DNA of 6,186 nucleotides from Comamonadaceae bacterium (GTDB lineage Bacteria; Pseudomonadota; Gammaproteobacteria; Burkholderiales; Burkholderiaceae_C): assembly GCA_947454695.1 (NCBI GenBank), contig CANGMW010000154.1, forward strand, positions 1 through 6,186, written 5' to 3'. Positions 1 through 4,006 of the stretch are shown here, in pieces. Both the position numbers and the translations under genes were made by a program. The notes under the pieces were generated by a model. That model made no database searches. It saw nothing but the letters and a program-made list of their open reading frames with translations, and was not told the DNA's origin. Positions within the stretch are counted from its first letter, which is position 1, and every line of letters starts with the position of its first letter.

Positions 1-1185
1 GAGGCTGCCTTTGAGCACGACCACGCCGCCGGTGGGCATGAGGGCCTGGTGCGTGGGTACCACCACCTCGCCATCGGGCGCGGGCACATCGGCGAGTTCG
101 TCGGTGAGGGTCCGACCGCTCAGCGTGAGCACATCGCCGTGCAGGAAGCCGCCATCGAGCAAAGCCTTGAGCACCACACGCGTGCCCCCGGCGCGGTGCA
201 GGTCCAGCGCGAGGTATTTGCCCCCGGGCTGCAGGTTGGCGATGAGCGGCGTGCGCCCGAAAATCTCGGCCACATCGTCCAGCGTGAAGGCGATGCCCAC
301 CTCGTGCGCAATCGCCGGCAAGTGCAGACCCGCGTTGGTGGAGCCGCCGGTGGCCGCCACCGCAGCGCAGGCGTTTTCCAAAGACTTGCGGGTGATGAGG
401 TCGCGCGGCAGCGGACCGCCCTCGCGGATGATTTGCGTCACGCGCTCGCCAGCTTGACGCGCCATGGCGAGTCGCTGGCTGTAGACCGCCGGCATCATGG
501 CCGAGCCGGGCATGGCCAGGCCCAGGGCCTCAGCCACCATGGCCATGGTGTTGGCGGTGAACTGGCCCGGGCACGAACCCACGGTGGGCGAGCAGCTGCG
601 CTCCAAACCCTGCAGTTCTTCTTCAGTCATCTCGCCGGCCAGCACCTTGCCCACGCCTTCATAGGCGGTGAGGATGGTCACGTCTTTGCCTTGCCAGTGG
701 CCCGGCAGCATGGCGCCGCCGTACACAAACACGCTGGGGCGGTTCAGTCGCGCCATGGCCATGAGCACGCCGGGCAGGGTCTTGTCGCAACCGGCAAAGC
801 CGACCAGACCGTCATACGCATGCGCGGTGGCCACGGCCTCGATGGAGTCGGCAATCAGCTCACGCGAGACCAGGCTCATGCGCATGCCTTTGTGGTTCAT
901 CGACAAACCATCCGAGACGGAAATCGTGGCGAAAGGCACCGGAATGCCCTGGCCCGCGGCCACGCCCAATCGCGCCGCATCGACTTGCGGCGCCAGTGAC
1001 ATGGAGCAGGGCGTGGTCTCGCCCTGCTGGCTGACGATGCCCACCATGGGTTTGCCAAAGTCGGCGTCGTCCATGCCCATGGCGCGCAAAAACGCGCGGT
1101 GTGGCGTGCGGTTCATGCCTTGCGTGATGTCGTTGGACAGCAGTTGATCGCGGGGTTTGAAGCGGGGTGTTGTGTCGGAACTCAT
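1..1185 (-). CDS. ilvD: Dihydroxy-acid dehydratase (IlvD/Edd family), N-terminal 395 residues; gene runs off the left edge
   Basis: Reading the minus strand from ATG 1185-1183 gives 395 codons without a stop, to base 1; full-length family members have roughly 560-620 residues. IlvD converts 2,3-dihydroxy-isovalerate and its methyl homologue to 2-oxo acids in valine, leucine and isoleucine synthesis, using an Fe-S cluster and Mg2+ in the cytoplasm. Three family cysteines that bind the [2Fe-2S] cluster are visible: Cys60 (GETTPC), Cys133 in CDKTLPG (family signature 1) and Cys205 in GSCPGQFTANTM. The block SDGLSMNHKGMRMSL (91-105) followed by SRELIADSIE, and GGSTNAGLHLPAIAHE (280-295), are also typical. 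The start fits the expected N-terminus, but no Shine-Dalgarno sequence is seen: the bases just upstream are C-rich. It lies 51 bases downstream of the DenD-like gene and is probably in its operon. The Pro-Gly-Gln after Cys205 differs from the usual Gly-Gly-Met, so a related sugar-acid dehydratase is possible. The family call is firm; the substrate is not. Confidence 0.9.
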   Translation of the reverse strand, partial: MSSDTTPRFKPRDQLLSNDITQGMNRTPHRAFLRAMGMDDADFGKPMVGIVSQQGETTPCSMSLAPQVDAARLGVAAGQGIPVPFATISVSDGLSMNHKGMRMSLVSRELIADSIEAVATAHAYDGLVGFAGCDKTLPGVLMAMARLNRPSVFVYGGAMLPGHWQGKDVTILTAYEGVGKVLAGEMTEEELQGLERSCSPTVGSCPGQFTANTMAMVAEALGLAMPGSAMMPAVYSQRLAMARQAGERVTQIIREGGPLPRDLITRKSLENACAAVAATGGSTNAGLHLPAIAHEVGIAFTLDDVAEIFGRTPLIANLQPGGKYLALDLHRAGGTRVVLKALLDGGFLHGDVLTLSGRTLTDELADVPAPDGEVVVPTHQALMPTGGVVVLKGSL

Positions 1186-1236
1186 GGGGGTGTGGGCGTG
1201 TGCAGGGTGACGGGGTAGAAGGGAAGGGTCGTGGGC

Positions 1237-2247
1237 TTAGCGGGCATCATGCCCGATGCAATGGCGCACGAAGGCGCTCAGGTCATGCTGGTGGATCAAG
1301 CGGTCATCGGCCAGACCGAGGTCGGCGGCCAGCGCAAAGTCCACCGTCTCGGGCCAGTTGCCGAACTGGGCTTGCAAGGGGGCGGCGGGGTCAAAGCTGA
1401 TCAGCGCGGGTGCGCGCGGGTCGATCGTGCCCAGGGCATCGATGAGGGCGTCGACCTTCACCGGCCAGGTGGGTGCGTTGACCACGCCGTCAGTGCGGTG
1501 CTTGTGCACGGTGCTTTGCCAAGCGTCAAAAGGAATTTGGCTGAGTTGCCAGAGTTGGTCGATGGTGCTTTGGGTGCTGCACAGCCAGATGCAGGCCTGG
1601 GGCGTGACCGGGCACACAAACGCGCGGCCTTGCAGGGGCTCGCGGATGATGTCACTGTTAAAGCCCGACAGCGCGCCGTTGGGGGCTTGGGGCCGCACCA
1701 CCACGCCGGACAGGCGCAGGCAGCGGCCGTCGAGCTCGCCGCGGCGCGAGAGGTCGTGGATCATCAGCTCCAGCATGCGCTTGTGCGTGCCGTAGCTTAA
1801 GTGCGGGTGCACTGGGGTCTGGTCGCTGACTTGGCGCGGCAAGTCGATGCCAAACACGGCAATCGAGCTGGCAAACAACCACTGCACCTTGGGGCCGCCG
1901 TTCACAAACTGTTGGCGTGCTTGATCCAGCCCGTGCTGGGTGGCATGCAGATTGACGTCCAGCCCCAGCGGGTAATCGCGCTCGGCCGGGCCGCTCACAA
2001 TCGCCGCCAGGTGAAACACCTGGTGCACCGGCGTGTTCATCAGTTCTTGCCATAACGCAGCTTGGGTCAAGTCCCCGCTGACCCAGCGAACGCCAGGGGG
2101 GATGTCGTGGGCGGCCTGCACATCGGTGAGGGTCAGACGGATGCGACCCTGCGCGACCAAAGGCTGCAAATACCGCTCGATCAATTGCTGTGCGATGAAG
2201 CCCGCAGCGCCCGTGACCAGGATGTGGGGAAGCTCAGAGGTGGACAT
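1237..2247 (-). CDS. SDR-family NAD-dependent dehydrogenase, DenD-like (D-erythronate dehydrogenase-like)
   Basis: A complete 336-residue extended short-chain dehydrogenase/epimerase. The N-terminal Rossmann motif is VTGAAGFIA (11-19), with Ala19 where the third glycine usually sits. Asp42 ends beta-strand 2, which suggests NAD rather than NADP. HLAA (79-82) and SSIAVFG (127-133) follow, and the catalytic Tyr152 and Lys156 lie in SYGTHK. The stretches SRRGELDGRCLRL (167-179), VVVRPQAPN (182-190) and IIREPLQG (200-207) match from memory the pattern of DenD, which oxidises D-erythronate to a 2-keto acid in catabolism of four-carbon sugar acids. The C-terminal half (about 210-336) would form the substrate lid. 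The start at 2247 places the Rossmann motif at the usual distance from the N-terminus; no Shine-Dalgarno sequence is seen. The gene is followed by ilvD after 51 bases. Family membership is clear. The substrate is inference, because the typical DenD partners (kinase, isomerase) are not in view. UDP-sugar epimerase is a less likely alternative. Confidence 0.8.
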   Translation of the reverse strand: MSTSELPHILVTGAAGFIAQQLIERYLQPLVAQGRIRLTLTDVQAAHDIPPGVRWVSGDLTQAALWQELMNTPVHQVFHLAAIVSGPAERDYPLGLDVNLHATQHGLDQARQQFVNGGPKVQWLFASSIAVFGIDLPRQVSDQTPVHPHLSYGTHKRMLELMIHDLSRRGELDGRCLRLSGVVVRPQAPNGALSGFNSDIIREPLQGRAFVCPVTPQACIWLCSTQSTIDQLWQLSQIPFDAWQSTVHKHRTDGVVNAPTWPVKVDALIDALGTIDPRAPALISFDPAAPLQAQFGNWPETVDFALAADLGLADDRLIHQHDLSAFVRHCIGHDAR

Positions 2248-2250
2248 GGC

Positions 2251-2290
2251 GGGATATGGTGGGATATGGGGGCTGTGAGGGGGCTGTGAG
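2251..2290. repeat. Two adjacent short tandem duplications upstream of the DenD-like gene
   Basis: On the plus strand, gggatatggt (2251-2260) is followed by gggatatggg (2261-2270), a 10-base unit repeated with one difference. The 12-mer gggggctgtgag then occurs at 2268-2279 and again at 2279-2290, a period of 11. The block begins four bases from the DenD-like start codon, so it fills the place where a ribosome binding site would normally be; on the transcribed strand it reads as a C-rich, purine-poor leader. Slippage during replication could alter the spacing. No function is known. Confidence 0.7.
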
Positions 2291-2348
2291 CACGGCCAAG
2301 TTTAGCGGTTCAGCCCGTAGAGTACAGCGCAGTTTCAAGCGCTGAAAT

Positions 2349-2379
2349 GACAACAGCCCGCACAAGGCGGGCTGTTGTC
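2349..2379 (-). terminator. Perfect 13-bp hairpin, likely Rho-independent terminator of dctA
   Basis: GACAACAGCCCGC (2349-2361) is exactly complementary to 2367-2379, with a 5-base loop (acaag). The stem is rich in G and C at the loop end. It lies 43 bases past the dctA stop codon in the direction of dctA transcription. On the minus strand the stem is followed by ATTTCAG, so the U-tract is short. On the plus strand it is followed by GGGGTG, which has no U-tract, so the minus orientation is favoured. It should also separate dctA from the DenD-like/ilvD unit downstream. Confidence 0.75.
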
Positions 2380-2384
2380 GGGGT

Positions 2385-2412
2385 GAGCTTGCGCCAAGTT
2401 GGCGGCAAGCTC
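2385..2412. repeat. Inverted repeat in the dctA 3' region (8-bp stem plus inner 3 bp)
   Basis: GAGCTTGC (2385-2392) pairs with GCAAGCTC (2405-2412). Inside it, GCC (2393-2395) pairs with GGC (2401-2403) around a 5-base loop, with G2404 bulged. The 3' arm shares bases 2408-2412 with the inverted repeat that spans the dctA stop codon, so the two stems cannot form together in one transcript. No T-rich tail follows on either strand, so it is not a classical terminator by itself. Confidence 0.55.
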
Positions 2413-2436
2413 AATAGACAGCTTAGCTATTGAGCT
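2408..2436. repeat. Perfect 10-bp inverted repeat spanning the dctA stop codon
   Basis: AGCTCAATAG (2408-2417) is exactly complementary to CTATTGAGCT (2427-2436), with a 9-base loop (2418-2426) that contains the dctA stop codon (complement of 2423-2425). In the mRNA the 5' arm would be the last codons of dctA. It overlaps the adjacent inverted repeat at 2385-2412. It may be part of an extended 3' end structure that protects the transcript or helps termination; that role is inference. Confidence 0.6.
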
Positions 2437-3673
2437 CTTTTTTCATCGTGTCGTGGTCAAGCTCTTTTTCCCAGTTCGAGACCACGACGGTGGCCACACC
2501 GTTGCCTATGAAGTTGGTCAGCGCGCGGGCTTCCGACATGAAGCGGTCAATACCCAGAATCAGCGCCAAGCCGGCTACGGGAATCGTGGGGATGACGGCC
2601 AGGGTGGCTGCCAGCGTGATGAAGCCGGCCCCCGTGACACCGGAGGCGCCTTTGGAGGTCAGCATCGCCACGCCCAACATGGTGAGTTGTTGGGTCAGCG
2701 TGAGCTCAATGTTGAGCGCTTGCGCCACAAACAAAGCGGCCATGGTGAGGTAAATGTTGGTGCCGTCCAGGTTGAAGGAGTAGCCCGAAGGCACGACCAA
2801 GCCCACCACCGATTTGGAGCAGCCCAGTTTTTCCAGCTTGCGCATCAAAGGCACCAGGGCCGACTCAGAAGAGGAGGTGCCCAGCACGGTGAGCAGTTCT
2901 TCTTTGATGTAGACGATGAATTTGAAGATGTTAAAACCCGTGAACGCGGCGATAGCGCCCAGCACCACAACCACGAACACGATGCACGTCAGGTAGAAGC
3001 TGCCCATCAAAGCGGCCAGAGGTTTGAGCGCGGCCACGCCGTATTTGCCCAGCGTGAAAGCCATGGCGCCACCCGCACCAATGGGGGCGAGCTTCATGAT
3101 GGCATTCATCATGGCAAAAAAGATGTGCGAGGCGTCTTCAATGAAGGCGTGCACGGCGTTTTGCGCTTTGCCCATGTGCAGCATGGCGTAGCCAAAGAGA
3201 ATGGAGATCAGCAGTACTTGCAACAAGTCCCCCGAGCCGGTGAAGGCGTCGGCAAAGGTTTTGGGAATGATGTGCAGGATGAAGTCCACTGTGTTTTGCT
3301 CAGTCGCGGCTTTGGCGTAGTTGGAGACGGCTTTGCCATCCAAGGTGGCCGGGTCGACGTTGAAGCCGTCGCCCGGGCGCAGCACGTTCATGACGATCAA
3401 GCCAATGGCCAGTGCCAGGGTGGAGACCACTTCAAAGTAGATCAGTGCTTTGCCGCCCACGCGGCCGACTTTTTTCATGTCGCCGGCACCCGCAATGCCC
3501 AACACCACGGTGCAGAAAATCACCGGGCTGATCAGCATTTTGACCAGCGAAATAAACCCGTCACCCAAAGGCTTGAGCTTCACGGCATCGACCGGATCGA
3601 GCACGCCAAACGTGCCGCCCGCGATGATGGCGATCAAAACCCAAAAGTAAAGGTGACCTGTGAGACGTTTCAT
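2423..3673 (-). CDS. dctA: C4-dicarboxylate:cation symporter DctA (DAACS family)
   Basis: A complete 416-residue inner-membrane carrier, close to the 428 residues of E. coli DctA. DctA imports succinate, fumarate and malate with cations for aerobic growth. The glutamate-transporter fold is readable: hydrophobic N-terminal helices (about 8-25, 40-62, 76-98), the family segment PIGAGGAMAFTLGKYG (197-212), the first re-entrant loop with the serine-rich motif TSSSES (266-271), the helix 7 motif NLDGT (301-305), the second re-entrant loop SKGASGVTGAGF (340-351), and the helix 8 substrate-binding block DRFMSEARALTN (376-387). These point to a dicarboxylate carrier rather than a glutamate carrier, although other acidic substrates cannot be excluded. 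The start is supported by AGGGAAG six bases upstream and by an N-terminus (MKRLTGHLYF) typical of the family. The gene is divergent from icd across 333 bases and ends in a strong hairpin, so it is probably monocistronic. All key motifs are intact. Confidence 0.95.
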   Translation of the reverse strand: MKRLTGHLYFWVLIAIIAGGTFGVLDPVDAVKLKPLGDGFISLVKMLISPVIFCTVVLGIAGAGDMKKVGRVGGKALIYFEVVSTLALAIGLIVMNVLRPGDGFNVDPATLDGKAVSNYAKAATEQNTVDFILHIIPKTFADAFTGSGDLLQVLLISILFGYAMLHMGKAQNAVHAFIEDASHIFFAMMNAIMKLAPIGAGGAMAFTLGKYGVAALKPLAALMGSFYLTCIVFVVVVLGAIAAFTGFNIFKFIVYIKEELLTVLGTSSSESALVPLMRKLEKLGCSKSVVGLVVPSGYSFNLDGTNIYLTMAALFVAQALNIELTLTQQLTMLGVAMLTSKGASGVTGAGFITLAATLAVIPTIPVAGLALILGIDRFMSEARALTNFIGNGVATVVVSNWEKELDHDTMKKELNS

Positions 3674-3679
3674 TTTTTT

Positions 3680-3686
3680 CTTCCCT
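3680..3686 (-). promoter_or_regulatory. Ribosome binding site of dctA
   Basis: On the minus strand AGGGAAG lies six bases (all A) before the dctA ATG. It is a good purine-rich Shine-Dalgarno match and supports the start at 3673. Confidence 0.7.
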
Positions 3687-3774
3687 AATGAAGTGATGGC
3701 AGCGACGAGGGCATCGCCGGACCTGGGCGCAGGTCTGTAAAACGTTGCAGCCTGATCTGACTGCGACCCCCGCT

Positions 3775-3802
3775 ATTGTTCTGCCCGTCTAGCGCGTGGC
3801 AA
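3775..3802 (-). promoter_or_regulatory. Candidate sigma-70 promoter for dctA
   Basis: On the minus strand TTGCCA (3802-3797, five of six to the -35 consensus) is followed after 16 bases by AACAAT (3780-3775, four of six to the -10 consensus). Transcription would start near 3768 and give a leader of about 95 bases that includes the GACCTG/CAGGTC inverted repeat at 3720-3735. A second -10-like hexamer, GATAAT, occurs further upstream on the same strand (complement of 3851-3856) but has a poor -35 partner. Confidence 0.4.
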
Positions 3803-3962
3803 TTGTGGAAACCCACATCGACCCCGTCAGACTTTTCCGATTTTTAGAAAATTATCCACCCCGAATTTTGCATTGTGGGATCGGAACCCATAAACGTCAG
3901 CCCCCTGCAATCAAAAGGACGCAAAATTAGGACATAGCCGTTGCCAACCCGTCTGTTTCGGG

Positions 3963-3980
3963 AAAGCCAAGGACGGCTTT
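3963..3980 (+). other. Small stem-loop in the icd leader
   Basis: AAAGCC (3963-3968) pairs with GGCTTT (3975-3980) around the 6-base loop AAGGAC, and is followed by one more T. It sits 15 bases before the icd Shine-Dalgarno sequence. The stem is short, so it is at best a weak structure, but its place between promoter and ribosome binding site makes a role in icd leader folding possible. Confidence 0.35.
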
Positions 3981-3995
3981 TACTTACATCTTTTT

Positions 3996-4000
3996 GGAGA
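3996..4000 (+). promoter_or_regulatory. Ribosome binding site of icd
   Basis: GGAGA lies six bases before ATG 4007. It is a strong Shine-Dalgarno match preceded by a T-run, and it fixes the icd start. Confidence 0.8.
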
Positions 4001-4006
4001 TAGGTC

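Larger units (their letters stand above)
3674..4006. other. Divergent intergenic region between dctA and icd
   Basis: No plausible gene is seen in these 333 bases. The region holds the 5' leaders and presumably the promoters of both genes. Its centre (about 3832-3875) is AT-richer than the surrounding coding DNA. Short inverted repeats are visible: GACCTG-GGCG-CAGGTC (3720-3735), TGTGG-AAAC-CCACA (3804-3817) and AAAGCC-N6-GGCTTT (3963-3980). These could be operator half-sites or leader hairpins; none matches a regulator site I can name. I looked for a sigma-54 element of the GG-N10-GC type, common for dctA in some bacteria, and found none convincing. I see no strong sigma-70 promoter for icd; the best candidate, TTGCAT (3868) with CATAAA (3889), is weak and has a short spacer. 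Confidence 0.6.

Noticed and set aside
49..999. 316-codon open frame on the plus strand opposite ilvD
   Set aside because: It is antisense to conserved IlvD sequence with all cluster cysteines; the plus-strand product is His/Arg/Gly-rich and unrecognisable.
1231..1800. Overlapping plus-strand open frames of about 180-190 codons opposite the DenD-like gene
   Set aside because: They lie within a complete SDR gene on the other strand, show no family motif and look like frame shadows.
2399..3688. 429-codon open frame on the plus strand covering all of dctA
   Set aside because: It mirrors dctA in the opposite strand. Its product is rich in His, Gln, Gly and Arg with no recognisable domain, the usual result of codon bias in GC-rich genes, while the minus strand encodes a full DctA with all motifs.
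3804..3860. Possible replication origin, from a DnaA-like box next to AT-rich sequence
   Set aside because: There is only one good box, the second candidate (TGTGGAAAC) is poor, and none of the usual origin neighbours (dnaA, dnaN, parAB, rpmH) is present.
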